Below, piece by piece: positions 12,248-27,100 of a stretch of DNA of 64,000 bases; the first letter of the stretch is position 1; every line of letters starts with the position of its first letter. Made by a program: the position numbers and the translations under genes. Location: positions 248,001-312,000 of the forward strand of contig VTFK01000067.1 in the NCBI GenBank assembly GCA_009617715.1, written 5' to 3'. Under the pieces are notes generated by a model, which ran no database searches, was not told the DNA's origin, and was given only the letters and a program-made list of their open reading frames with translations. This DNA comes from Plectrocnemia conspersa (Eukaryota; Arthropoda; Insecta; Trichoptera; Polycentropodidae).

Positions 12248-13339
12248 AAACTTATTTATTGGAAAAAAATAACAATACAACAGATCAGCTTGTATTTTTA
12301 CATTGAAATCTAGTTATTTAATCTTTATGGCAAAAATCTGGCAAACGTATTGTTTCACTAATTAAATTTTTCACTATTATTTTTATTAATTGAAATTATA
12401 TTTCATGTTATTAAAAAAACGCTTAAAACCAACGACCTTCAGTGTCGAGATAAAGTTTACTACTTATAACGTAATAATGATTAATGACGGTATGACCATT
12501 TTCGAACTTACAGATAATAAAAGACGCCTAATTTAGTTTAGTATGTATTTTTAGACTATACTTGTATGCACGAGAAACTCAAAAAACGGCAATTTAATGG
12601 AAAAAGTCGAATGACTTCTGTCAAAATATTTATGGAAAAATTCCTAATAAGAATTTCAGTTTACGAGTAACATTAAATGAATATGAAAAAAATTTGGTTG
12701 AGATATCATTAAATTATGCATTTATAATAAAACAATCTAAAAATTTGTACTGCGAGACTATTAACGTCTGCGATTTATTTATATGAAAAAATTTCATTGT
12801 ATATAGGCATTCAATTAATATTTGTACCAAATAAGTTTACTTTATAAGAAAACTCGAAAATTTCTTACTGCGCAGTCAATTTAACTGTTTCGTTTTGAAT
12901 GAAAAGTGAAATAGCAATTTTTAAAAATGTTTAGATCATAAATAGCATCATTCATTAAATGATGAGTGATAAAAATAATCATACTTCCCCATTCAGTAGT
13001 TGTGAAGAAGTATCCGAGATTTTTTTTATTGGTTATTGAGAAATTTTTAGCTTGGCTGTTGTTATAAATTTTGTATTGGTTTCTGAAACTACTTTTATTA
13101 AAAAAAATAAACACACCAAATCCCGTATCGTTTAGACAAAAAAGCTAAATATGAGTAATACAGTGATGTAGAATTTTTTTCGAAAGCAATAAATGTATTT
13201 ATATAAGTCAGATTAATTTATATTACTATGTAATATTGGAAAATGATAAGTGATGATATTTTTTACTACAATTTTATTAATTATAACTTGCTCTATTTAT
13301 AAAAATGTTTTTTTTTTTATTAACTATTTAACAATTAAT

Positions 13340-14102
13340 GAGTCCCTTGTTTATAAAAATCTTGATTCTTAGATCTTTTGAAAGCCGTAAGGGGCTTTTA
13401 CAATATCACTCTAATTATTGAATTTCTTATTTCGAAAGAATAAGTCATTAATCTTAAAAAGGTGATTATCTGTAGGGATTTGAGAATATGGGCGATGAGG
13501 CAAAATTTACGATTTTAGTTCGTTTAATTTTGCAACGATAATTAGTGAAGTATTAGTTCTCGCATTATACACGAAGCAATATCCATTAAGTCTGTTTACG
13601 ATGATCAGATGTTTTATAGTTAATTTTTTATGCATAGTTTAAATTTTACGGTTATCATATAAATATATATTTCTTATCGCTGGTAGTGATTCTCTTGAAG
13701 AATTAATCCCTATTGTTTCTAAGACCTTTCGAAGAATATACTTCAAACGTTGCTGTGTTTGCCTTGCAGTCAGTTTCTTGCAGGTACCCATTTGTGCATT
13801 TTTGTTTTCTGGGTTCTGCTGCGAGGGTTCGTATGTTGTTTGTAAATTAACTTTAACAAGCTTTCTTTATTTTCCTTCCCCAACAGCAGACGGAGCGATG
13901 GAGGTTTTATATAGGGCTTATTTTTAAGGTTATCATTACGAAATTTCACAAAATAACGCCTTACAATTCTCTGACTAACAATACCTTTGCCAAATCCTAA
14001 ATTCATACTTGTTGTGGCCTGCGACTCACTGTGTTTCAGTTTTAACTCGTAAAAAAGTGATATGTAAATCTTTTGTCGACACCATAATGCATTTGAGCAC
14101 AA
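13340..14102 (-). pseudogene. broken mariner-family transposase
   Basis: The minus strand from 14102 down begins with a mariner-type helix-turn-helix region: LFYELKLKHSESQATTSMNL, then FGKGIVSQRIVRRYFVKFR. It continues to a KWVP motif at about 13783, the usual linker end. After a deletion, LYDNRK (about 13643-13660) and then NARTNTSLI, LPHRPYSQIPTDNHLF and KKFNN appear in shifting frames between 13640 and 13400. They correspond to the mariner DNARPH, LPHPPYSPDLxPxDYHLF and GKxF blocks. Stops, frameshifts and internal deletions make it non-functional. Element termini were not found. Confidence 0.85.
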
Positions 14103-14983
14103 AAATCAAGTCAAACTACAAATAAGATAAAAATAATGTACAACACAATAAATAAAATAGTAAGGTTATTTACTACAAACGTCTTGTTCCAATCACAGAC
14201 TGTTTTTGATTATGTAAAAAGCTGATACTTGCTATGAAACAAAGTAAAATTATATTCAGATTCAATATTTATATAAAACCCGTACTAGAAAAGTCGTCAA
14301 ATTAATAGTCATAATTACATAATTAAGGGGTCGTCGATTATGACCCTTCGATAATCAAAGCAACTAAATAATATATTTTTTAATATCAAAAAGTTAAATT
14401 TTTACCAAAAAAATGACGTGTCTTATTTAGCCACAAAAGTCTAAATTTACTTGTAAAAATCAAAATAATTTATTTGGCCGTACAGAACAAAATATTTCAC
14501 AAAGTAAATGATACATCATAAAAATATTTTTTCCCGTAATTATTGCGTTTTTTTAGCCTAGCTGTGTCCTTCTAGAACTAACGTCCCAGGCGATAGTAAT
14601 ATCAAATCAAAGTAAGGAAATGCAGTACGTCAATAGCCCTACTAATCTTCGTAATCAGTTTAGAAACAGTTTTAAATTACATTATACATATAATTGAAGG
14701 GTAGATAATGACCACTTGTTTGAAGCAACAGTCGGGTTAAGCGATAAGGCAAAAGATAAAATTTGTTCGGTTGCGTATGATCTGTGACCCTCGATGAGAC
14801 TCTGAACTTATTTGTTGAGTGAAACGAATTTCTACTCATTCGGTCACCATCCGTCCGACGGTAAACTAACAGTGCATCGAACCTTCGACAGGGACTATTG
14901 CAATCGGTATCATTATTATGCTAAGCCGATTAGTGATATTGTGATATTTTAAGTGAAACATCCTGAAAGGGAAACTCGATAAA
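14103..14983. promoter_or_regulatory. upstream region of the apoLTP gene
   Basis: The 880 bp upstream of the apoLTP start have no coding content. Two GATA-type sequences lie close together at about 14743-14760 (GCGATAAGG and AGATAAAA). GATA sites are common in fat-body promoters, which would suit a hemolymph lipoprotein, but such short motifs arise by chance in AT-rich DNA. A start near 14870-14890 (CTAACAGTGC, insect initiator-like) is possible but unproven. Confidence 0.3.
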
Positions 14984-17900
14984 ATGCGACATTCCGCGTT
15001 ATTAATGTGCTTATTTTACCTGTTAAGGTTTGGCGATGGACGTAAGTATGCCAAAAACTTATATTTTTTCATTTGAAAAATTCAAATCAATGCGAAACTC
15101 ACTAGGGAGCAAAAGGGAAACTAAAGTTTCACACGAGAACTTTGCTTGCATTATTACAAGGATGTTTAATTGATCGTTATCGAAAATGACGATTTAATCG
15201 CGCGCAACTTATGTATAATTTATAAAATAATATTTATTTATATAAACTAGCTGATTTGAACAGATTTCCGTGAATTGTGATGATTGTGATAATATTTGGC
15301 CTTACAATCAAAAGGTCAAAAGCTAAATACTGATAGAAATATTATAAATATACTTATGTTATTTGTACAGAGTCGCGACGATTAGTTGTATGAATTGGAT
15401 ATATTTACATGGCTTTAATTAGATGGGGGTGATATGTTACATTTTTAAAAAGTATATAAAAAGCTAAAATACAAGTTTATTATTATTTTTGCAATAATTA
15501 TGCTTTTTTAAATTCAGATAATAATAGATAAAAAATACTTTTTGTAAATACTTATTTTAATGTGGCAATACTGTATTTGTTCTCTCATTTTTGAGCTAGT
15601 TATATATTGTATATATATTCATATTTTTTTAATAATTATTATTTTTCTATAAAACAATACTTTTTTTTTGAGTTCGTGAAATATCATATTATCTTATAAT
15701 AAAAGGATTATTATTTATAATTAAAAAAAAATAATTATTGTAGAACAATTAAAAATAACTTTTTTATATTGGCAACATTCTTTATGCGCGGTACTTTCTT
15801 AGTTCATCGTACTCTTGGATGAGAGAAATGATAGTCGTTTGATAATAATACATGTATATTTTTTATATTGCTAGCTCACGATAATAATATTATAATAAAC
15901 ATAAGTTGCATAGAAAAACACGTATTTTAAAATAAATATTTATAATGCAATGTCATTTATGAGTAGTTATTTCAGATACATTCTGTATTATATTATATCC
16001 CTATCTATATTCAATTAACCATTAATTTTATTAAATTAATGTTTTCACTAATGTATGAATATCACATGTCAATGTAACTTCTAACTAAGTGTTCATTAAA
16101 TTATATCAACAACATCCGTCTATTGATCAATTTCATTGCTATAAGACTAGTCTGCGAATATTTCACAATACATTCGTTAATAATTCAATAGGTATTTATT
16201 TTTTTTACTATAGATGCATTATTAGATCCTTACATTTGTGGGCAACCAGATTGTGTTCGTGAGTATACGTTTTAAGTCTTAAATTTCTTTTTGAATTATA
16301 TGATTATAATAAAATATTTGTTTTTATAGCTACTGATAAATTAAAATATAGTACCGATATAGTATATGAGTACCAATACGATGTTAATATTAATACTGTA
16401 TTTGCTGGTGCGAGTGAAAATAGTTCGACTCTCAAGATTTCATCAAGAGTATCCTTGGAATTTATAACACCGTGTGAAGGAAATTTAAAACTATCCAACG
16501 TCACGGCAGTTGACCAAGATGAAAGTTACATGCAAGAGAGAGAACAAAGCTTTTCCAACGAGTTAACGTCTTATCAACTGAGGTATTATCCAAGTTTATA
16601 TAAATATGACGGCAGTAATGAGTGATTATTTCGTATTAATGTTTGTTTTATATAGATTTGCATTTCACAATGGCGTGATAACTGAAATATGTCCACACAC
16701 GGACGAAAAAGAATGGGTTATCAACTTTAAAAGAGGAATATTATCATTGTTTCAAAACTCAATGACACGTTTCGATATGGATTTCTCAGGAAACGAGGTA
16801 AAGCATACAACATATTAATATAATCCATGTGAAATAGTTTACATTATAGAAAAACTATACTTGTTCTTTCTAAAATAGTAAAATAGTAATAATATTGTTA
16901 TATTTTTTACCTAAGAGTTGCTTATTGTGTTATATATAAAAATAATGAATAACCTCTACTAGTTCATAAACAATTTATTATTTATTATACATTTTTATTA
17001 CTTTTTTCAAATCATTGACAATACATCATTTTAATTTACATATATTTACTATTTTTTTAATATTTCAACAAAATCTTAGCAAGACATTCATGGCACGTGT
17101 TTCACAAGATACAACATGCAAGGTCAAGAAAATACAAGTTTAATCATCAAGAAGTCAAAGGATCTGATGCATTGCATGGACAGATTTCAATATTTATCAA
17201 TTTTGCAAACCGTCAGATATAATTTTCAAAGTGTAAGTGTATACTTAGTATTTAATAAAAATATTGATTAATTAATAAATGTTTTTAATAACTACAGAAA
17301 TTTCAAACATGGCCTGTTTTGCAATCTGAAAATGATTGTCGAATTAAAATCGATCATAATATATACACATCTGTTTCGTGTGAAGAAAAACATCTATTCG
17401 ATCCATTTTCCGGTAAAGATGCAGGAGCAATGACTAATTTAACTCAAGCTATTAGATTATTGAAGGAAACTAACAAGCTAACCAGAGATTTTATAGATGA
17501 CACTAACGCAGGTGAATTATTTAAGACGTTTATATGGTTTATCAAAAAATGCAGTGATACTAATTTATATTAAATTTATAGAAATTGGAAAGATTGTGTT
17601 AAGATATAAACTATTACATAATCACATACCATCATCAACGATACCTTCAAAAGACGTAAAATTAGCACGAGAGATATTGAAAGAAATTTGCAGGTATGAT
17701 TCATTGCGTCTATAAATATAATACAATATTAATCATGTACACCTTTTATTAGAGTTGAGCAATCTCGTATGAGTGAAACCGATGCATCTGAAAGAACTGG
17801 TGATGAGGAGCAAGCAGCTGGTGGAATAACAGTAGGACTTTGGGGTAATTTAGTCCGAGCTTGTAGGGGTCTACCGCATGCTACTTTAAACCATTTATTC

Positions 17901-20900
17901 ACTAGAGCCAATGGCATTTGTCCTCAAGGAAGGTACTACATATCAATCGTTGATAAAGTAAAATTTTTATTCAATAATGTTTTTTTATAATATATTTTTA
18001 GAAAATACGTTCTTGATGCCTTGCCTTACATAGCAAGCGTCGGTTCAGTTCAGTTGATCAAAAATTTGACAATCCAGCAAGCAATCAATGAAGAAACTCA
18101 ACAAGAATGGTTGAACTCCATGGCAATGATACCAAGGTATTCATAGATAAGTTTACATATACATATATTATCTGGCAATTTTTAACTTTGTCAGAACCAC
18201 TTTCCTCCCATCGCCTCTAAGCGGATCAAAAGCCCTGAGGTAGATGTTAAAAACACTGAAAAGGTAGATCTTAGACCATTGCAAATTGTTTGAGCAAAAA
18301 ACATATGTACTTAGAAGTCCACATCGTTTTGATTTTACTGCAGATTGAAGATAAGTCTTGAGGAAATTTTTAATGTCACACTTTTAAGTGTTACTTCTGG
18401 GTATAAATAATTTCAAAATTACCTGTAAGCTATTCCAGACGAGCGTAATCCTTGCTACAGATGGTTGTGTGTGGAATTTCTTTTGGTCTTCAATAATGGT
18501 AGTGAGCCATAAGTTTCATCACCAATAATAATTCCTACTAGGAAATAATTATCTTCTCCTTCAGAGTGCTGCAAAATCAGCTGGTGTGATGTACTGATTA
18601 ATGACACATCTCCAGAAAGAAGGCTATTTCGTTCACGTTTTGGAACTTTCTAGTCCATTCATACATTTGCTTTAGTGACAGACATGCATTACCATACTTC
18701 ATTACCTATAACATGAATGACCAAGCGTTAATACTCTTTTTTGCAGCTACTGCTGTCTTCGAGTTTGTTGTTATGGAACATTCTAGCTCACTCATACATT
18801 TGCTGGAGTCATACACATGAATCACTATACTAACTTTTTTTTCTGTAAAACCTGGCGATGCACGTGTTTATTATTTTATTTACAAAATCTGTATAAAAAA
18901 TATTTTTAAAACATAACAATTTGAAACGTGGCAACACATTTTGTGCAATAAAGAATATATGTCTATCACATAGTCTCTAAATCGTATCGAACATTGAGTC
19001 GTCTTGGTCGATTCAGCGTAGTTCAGCTCGGTGCGAGCTTGACTGAATGCTCATTATTCTAATGTAGTTCTGGATGAAGTGGTGGAAGTATTAGAAGTTA
19101 TTCAGCATAGCAGTGTTCTGGTTTATAATGCTTTGAAAATTGAGGGAAAGTCCAATGCCCCTTCCAGTTCTTGATCCTATGGCCAATATCAATGATTGCG
19201 GTGGAACCAGACTCTTTCTTATCATCTAAAACGTAACGTGAATGAAAGGCGTAACGTAGATTAGAAATCGGTACAATTGGCAACGTCGCCATTGAACACA
19301 TAGAGTAGTAGGATGCCGTACTAGTTAATCAAACTCTGATCTGAATTCAAAGCAATTATTTAACTGCTTCGTTTTGTAACCCTTTTTGTAATACTTATTA
19401 TTTATTTTTAGACCTGAGAGTGAAATGATTGAAACCATTGGAGATTTATTGAAATGGTCACCAACAAATAAAGTAATATTATTAACTGCTTCTACGATGG
19501 TCCACTCATATTGTAGAAACAGTAAAAGTTCTCGTAAGTTTTTACCAATCAATAATTATATGAAATTGATATGTAATAACATTTTTTATTATTTACAGTG
19601 AACGAGTGTTGTCAAGAGAAACAGAATAAAGAAATCATTGACATTTTAGAAATCAATGTATTGAATACATTAAATGAAAAGAATAGATTGAAGATGTTAA
19701 ATGGAGAGAGTCTTTCAAGGAGCGACAGAGAAAAGGTATTTTATAATTATCTAGCATAGTAACTATTAAATATTATTTATGACTTCTTTGCTGATGTGAA
19801 TCCTTAATTAATAGGTAATTGTGAGTATCAAAGCTCTTGGCAACATGGGAGGATTTACAAATGACTTCAGAGACTTCCTAATGGAAATAATTGAAGATGA
19901 AAAAATGTCGTTGCCAATCAGGATTCATACAGTAGATGCATTTAGAAGAACACCCTGCGTTGAAATGAGGTATTAATATTGTGTATATTATTTTTTACAT
20001 TCTTTAAATATATTTTTATAAAATTTCAGAAGTTACTTCTTAGAACTATTTAGAAAACCTCAACTGGATGTCGAAATACGTATCGCTTCTTATCTTCAAG
20101 TGATGAGATGTCCGCAATATAAAACTATACATGAAATTTTGAACATCTTACGAGACGAGAAGATCAATCAAGGTAGTAAATTTTGCTTTGGATTATGCAA
20201 AATCATACTCTTGACTTATAAATATAAATAATTTAGTTGCATCGTTCGTATGGAGTCATTTGGAAAACTTGGAGAAATCGTCGATACCGTCTCGGGTAGA
20301 ACAACAAGGTTTATTGTCTAGTAGTAACATTCCTAAACCTAATATGAGACCAGACATTAGGAAATTCTCTAGAAATTATGAACATGGAATATTTTTTGAT
20401 CAATATAATGCAGGTATGTAGAATTTATATATTTTAATACAATGTTGATGAATTATATTAATATAATTTGACTCTAGGTGGTAATTATGATGCAAATGTA
20501 ATAATGTCTCCGGATTCATTCATTCCTCGCTCAGTATCTCTCAATATGACTTTGGATATGTTCGGAGAGTCTATTAACATACTTGAGGTAAAATTAATTT
20601 ATTAAAACAAACTGACATAAGTTTTCGTTTTCATTTGCCTTGATTTGGTTGTGTGTACTCGTGATAAGATTTGATAAACCAATATCTAAATACATAAATA
20701 TTTTGTAACCTGTCCCACAACCTGATTATTGTTAAACAGAATATGCAATATTTTATTTATTTTCTATATTATTCTATTTTTTATAGTTTAAAATGAGGGG
20801 AGAAGGTTTTGAGAAGTACATTGAGAAATTGTTCGGTCCCAATGGTCCACTGAGTCGTACTAACATTGACGAAAAGCTTAACAAACTACGATTTTACCGC

Positions 20901-21113
20901 TCCACAAATAAAGTCGATGAAATCATGGACAAAGTAGACGATTTAAATTTTAAAAACGAAGCTCTGAATCATAGATCTCCGATGATGGACGTCGGCGTAA
21001 AAGTATTCGGTAATGAGATATCTTATTGGAGCGCGGAAGGAGATGATGAAATAATGAGCGCAATGGAGCAATTGAATCCTTTATACCATATTAGAAATAT
21101 TTTCTCCGGAAAG
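14984..21113 (+). other. Apoltp: apoLTP exons 1-16: signal peptide and lipoprotein N-terminal module
   Basis: Exons: 14984-15041, 16214-16258, 16330-16582, 16656-16797, 17080-17232, 17298-17511, 17582-17693, 17753-17932, 18002-18136, 19412-19533, 19599-19735, 19815-19969, 20030-20172, 20237-20413, 20478-20587, 20787-21113. They encode residues 1-821. Features of the vitellogenin/LPD-N fold are visible: YEYQYDVNIN near the start, an ITEICPH segment, ALPYIASVGSVQLIKNL, the helical repeats with GNMG (exon 12) and IRIASYLQVMRCPQ (exon 13), and the closing SPDSFIPRSVSLNMTLDMFG (exon 15). In this family the module forms the lipid cavity and contacts partners. Intron 1 (1.2 kb) and intron 9 (1.3 kb, with a dispersed repeat) are the long ones. 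Confidence 0.85.
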
Positions 21114-24100
21114 GTATTTTTTTAGTGTAGATAGTTATTTATAATTTTTTATATTTATACACATATTTTTTACATAGAATGTTACGTACAAGAGAGCCTC
21201 TATGTTTTTGGATACTACATACTCTATACCGACCGGTTGTGGCTTACCAATGACCATGAATATGATGGGAACGAGTATTGCTAACTTGAAAATGTCTGGT
21301 GCTTTGACCGGAATGGATAATATAATGAAAAAAATAAAAATCAGTGGAAAAATCAATCCTAGGTAAATTGATCAATATGCTATATTTAATGCAAGAATAG
21401 CTGTCATCTGCATATAGTATGCTATTTATTTAATTCAAATCTTCAACCTTCAATCATTTTATTGTATTATAGTTATAGTATGGCGGTCAATATTGCTGCC
21501 ACAATGAGTGTAAATGCTGGAAGTTATGTTGGAACAGGTATTCGTATTAACTTCCGAGTTCAAACAACAACAGCAGTAGCGGCAACTTTCAATATTGATT
21601 CTGGAAAGCTAGCTTCTTTACAAATATCACTACCATATTCTAAGCAAGAAATATTTGAGGCTAAGTGAGTATCTTCTATTCTCAAAATATATCTAAGTAG
21701 ATCGAAAGTATTAAATTGATTCATGTACAGATCTGATTTGATTGTACTTCACGGCAACAAAGAGATTAAACAAACAGGAACAAATAAAAATAAAATTGAA
21801 GCTTCAACTTGTAGTTGGTCTGCTTTAGACAAAATGATCGGTATTAAAGTGTGTGCCACTTATGAGGTAATTAATATTAATTTAATTCACATTATATAAA
21901 AAAAATATATTATCATAATAAAATTTATGTTTTAGTTTCCAAATATAACAGATATTAAAAACTCACCATATTTTATATTCGCTGGACCTGTATCGTATCT
22001 TTTATCATTGGAAAAAGCTGACCCTACTGCCAAAGTATACTCTTTTCTATACACATGGGTATCAGACAATTCTACCAAAGCTCTCACATTCTCTTTTGAT
22101 ACACCTGGTTCTAAAGTATGTATTGAAAATTAAATATATATTAATAGTGTAACCATAAATAATAATGGGTATTATTTCAGGAGAAGAGAATGTTTAATAC
22201 GAGTTTAAATTATTCTGGTGGCGAAGGCAAAGCGATTATGATGTTTCAATCGGCAGAAAACTTCTTGAAAGCTCATGCTACTTACAAGAATCGACCAGAA
22301 AATAAATATTTAGAATGCGTTTTAGATATAGACGGCCAGAAGCATTTTGATGCTGTAATGTCTTTAACGAAGACAGAGCAAAAGAATGGCTATGTACTCG
22401 TTCCACGATTGCATATTGCCGTGAATAATGAAAAGATCACTGAACTTGCAGGTAATTGATAATGTTTATGTAGTAAAAAATATGAAACTTGTATACTCAT
22501 TAAAATAGGCAAAAAACTCCAATTTTCTATAGTGCTCTGATTCACTGATATTACTAATGTACTTGTGCTTTTCCTTGGTTTCAAAAAAATTGTAAGGGCT
22601 TAAAGATTGCTGACTTTTATATACCTAGTTAAAAAAAAGGTGCATCATAGGGATGCATCCTCTTACTAATGTTATTCAAATCTATGGAGAGTTAATCATT
22701 AGGATTACCGATTATTATAGTGTTGATAGCAAAAAAATAATGAATTTAGTATTTTCTGAATTGGTGGCCGATTGGTGTAACTTTTAAAGCTTATTGATAC
22801 ATATTTTATTTTATTTTATTATCATTTTTTATTCTAGATATAGCAATAAAATAATGTTAATAATGTAATATTATTTTATTATCTTCTAGATATAGCAATA
22901 AAATAATGTTGAATGCAAGTAAGAAATTAAAAATAATATTTCGTTTTATTGATTGTTTATATTTTTCAATAGTTATTTTTTAAGTCAATAAATAAATTAT
23001 TAAAAAGAAAAAGAGAGAGATAAAGTTAATATAGTTAGATACCCTCGATACTAAAAAAGAGGATAATTCCAAAACGGACAAGGAATATGATTGAGAAGTT
23101 TTAATTTTACTCTAATTTTATAGGAACTCTATTTATGACTCAAAAGAAAGGCGTATCACAATGTGACGTTCAACTAGAATTCCAAACAAAACGATTGGCC
23201 AGTCGATTAATTGGTTATGTGACTTGGAATGGACCAAGCAAAGTAATTTAATCAACTATGTGTATATATTATATCATATTAAACATATTCAAAAATATTT
23301 TTTAAAATAGGGTACAAAACTTAGACTTGACTATCAGTTCCTCAATGAAACAAAGGAAACTATCAGAATGGATGCTTTACTCAGCAATAGAGATTTGGGA
23401 CAAAGAAAAGACTTCTTCGCCGAACTTGGTTTAGAGTTTACATCATATCCTAAACTAGATTTTTATACAAACATTAAATATATGGTACTGTATCTCTTTA
23501 TATATTATTTTTTTACTGGATATTGTGTTGATTAATGTCATCATTAAATACAGGGCAATCAAAATCATATGGAGTTAAATTATAATTTGAGCTCCTCTAG
23601 AAAAACAGAAGGAAACGGTACATTGAACTACGCATTTTCTAAACATAGAACGATCAATGGATATAAAATATATCATCATTTAAAGATTTATAGACCGTTT
23701 TTAATCATTGACTATAATTATGAAGAGGTATGTTTATCTATATTGTGTATTTTATGTGTCTTTATTAATAAAAACAATTTATTAGGATGGTGCTAATACT
23801 GAGTTCTCTACAGTCGTTACTTACGATAAAGTTAAGCACTTAGGAGGATTAGCTGGTATTTGGGGAAAGTTCTACATGCCTTTGAGTACAAAGTTTTATC
23901 TCAACGCTGAGTTGAATGCCACTTTACCTTCATTCACTCCATTGGTTTTAAAACTGCACGCTATAGAGAAAGCTAAGAATGAATTTGATGTAAGTAATCA
24001 TAGTTTGGCTTATCGGTAACGTAGTTGTTTATTAATCAATATTTTTTAGATATCGGCTCAAGGAGTTTGGTTCACAGGAATAGATGCTAGTTTAGCTGCT

Positions 24101-27100
24101 TTATATCAAGACATGAGTACACCACACATAGCATCTCATAGATTAAAAGCTATTGTATCTAGTAGCAAATTTGAAGAGATTTCATTTGAAACTATATACA
24201 CTCAAGAGAATAAGCAATTGAATATAAATATGAAGGTATGGTTTAATTTTTAAGTCCCAAAAAATACTAATTGCTAAAAAATGGCTGTAGTAAAACTTAT
24301 TATAACTTAAATATTTTAGGCTGAACAAGATGGAAATCATTACGGATTGTTTGGAAGATATGTTGTATTCTCTGAATATAACTTTTCATGCTATGGACAA
24401 ATTGACATGAAAGATAAATCTTACAGTGTGAACGTTCTTGCAAATTTATTAAAGGATATAAATATTATTGCTGACATACATTTTGATAAGTAAGCTTCGT
24501 TTCTAATCGTAGTGTTATTAAAAAAATATTTTTTTTTGTAATAAAACAAATAATTAAATTACAGCGTCAGAGACATTCATATAGTGTACTCCAAGATTGA
24601 TAAACCTCACATTAAAAAACTTGTCGCTGATGTTAATTGGGATGCTAATCGAGATCCTAGTCGAAAGTTGACCTTCCAATTAGAACTTCTTAATAAAGGT
24701 CCTGTTAATTACGGTGGATCGTTCGTTTTTCTTTATCCGGGAAGATACATCAACGGAGAGTTTGATATACTTATTAAAGGTAATAAATTACACCATTCAT
24801 ATATCGTCTATATGAATCAAAATAATAATTTTATCTTATTTATTTATAGATTGGTTATGTATGTGGTTAATTAAATTTGGATGGTCGCCAGAAGATAAGA
24901 TTCTCTTGCGTATTAAGGCTTATTCAGATGTCAATGATAAGACAACTTATGGCTTTTCATCAGAGTTAGACACGCCTTTTAAGGGATGGAAAGATACGAG
25001 TCTTAATATAATGTAATATAATAAGTTATATCAGGCTATGAAAAGTGGATTTAATATTTTTTATAAATTTTAAGATGGACTTTTTATGATAACTTACAAT
25101 CTATCAATGGAAATATCACATGGCAGAGGGAGAAGATAAAGTTTGACTTTTTCACTGATTATTTGTTCAGGACCAATGAGGTAAATTACACGTTTGTTTA
25201 TGCTTTATACAAAGACGTGTGACAACCCATGGCCCTTTGTGGACATTATGTCTTGGTATATTCTTAGACAATGCTTAAAAAATGCAGTAACTTTACATGT
25301 TTATGAATTCTTTATTTATACAATTGATACAATTCATTGGCCTATTTATTACAGCGTCAAACAACCTGTTTTCATTGTAAACGTTTATTTAGAAATATTT
25401 AACTTTTATTAAATGTTAAATAGTTTAGAACATTTTTGCCATAATTAATATTTTTGGTTCACATTTAAAAGTGCTGTAAACATGTTTTTGACTTGCTCGT
25501 TTTCTAATAATGTGAATGTGTTAATTTTAGAGAGCCTATAAAACTTTGTAGATTTTATAACATGTTAACATATTATTTCCTTGATATTTTCATTTCATAA
25601 CATCTAAACAAGATCAAAACAGAAATACAGTTAGCTTAAATAATCCTACATCTCGTCTACAATACTTTTCAGACTAACTCAGCATTGCTAGCAATTACAT
25701 ATATCCATACCATGTCTCTTTACGCCACTCTACTACCAACAGCTTGTTATAAATTAAACTCACACAAAACTTAAACTTCACAAACAAAATTTTATAGGTA
25801 TATGGAGAAATCAGAGCGAACATAAACTCAACTCTACCCGTACTTCCAACCGTTGCTTCAATTGCTCGTCATCATCACATTTGGAAAAAGACGTCTAATA
25901 CCTTAATCATGTTTGAGCATATTAAAAATAAATCTTTGATTGTTGTGATGTTGAATTCTTCCTGGAACTTTAACAACACTCCATCACTTTACGATATTTC
26001 TGGACGAGTGGCTTTAAAATCTCCCGTTCAGGTAAGCAAATCATAAAATCCATGCAATATAAGAGATTCTAACAATTTTAATAATTACAGGGATATACGT
26101 CTGGTTTGCTAGTCACTAAATTCACCATGAGCGACAAACGCGAGCTTAAGAGCTTAACAAACGTGAATTTGGAAGAAAAAGTGTACATCATAGCTGTAAA
26201 CGGTACGTTTTAATATTCAACCCGCTTATTTATTGCCTTAAACTGATTTTTAAAATATATTTCAGGTCAATTACATCGAATCACGAATAACATGTTGAAA
26301 TTTAACGTCACCGGATTAAAACCTTCTAACGTTATCATGGAAGGGAAATTTGGATTTAGCGATGCTGATAGATACTTGGTAGCTTTGATCAAAACACCAA
26401 ATATAACTACTGGTGTAGAGTTCTTGTTGAACTTAGATTCAACACAAGATTTTCATGTATACAGCCACATAGCTTTGCCGTTGGATTTTTTGCATAATTT
26501 TATGTTGAGAGCTAAACGAAATTCTGAAGAGGTAAGTTAGAATGTATGTACATACATAAATAGTTAATTTAATGATATTAATATATTTATTTTATTTTAA
26601 GGTTGACTTTCTACTCGGATTTAAGAATATGAAGTTCGGTTTTACTGGAATATGGCATTATTATTCGTTTTATGATTTTCAATATGTTTACAAGTTGTAC
26701 ACACCTTTGAAAGGATTTGAAGAAAATGGATTAGTTTTAAAGAACATTTATAACAAAGGATTAGACTCGGAAGCTTCCATCAGGTTATCAGAACATAAAG
26801 TATAATTACAAATTATCCTATAATAAATTGAAGTATGATTTTTTTCGCTTAATAAATATTTTATATTTTAGCTTGGAATTGCACTTTTGATAATAGAAGA
26901 AGGTAAAGGAATACTGCAAATAATAGAAGAACAATATTATGGGAAAACAAAAATTCCTATGGACAAGCTGTTTGAAGATTTCTCTACAGATTTGTATATG
27001 GTTATAGATACAATTTATGATAAAGACATAAAATTCAATGCACACGTTAATAAGGTAGTATTTAATCAAATAATGCATGTAAATTCATTAGTTTTTTTTT

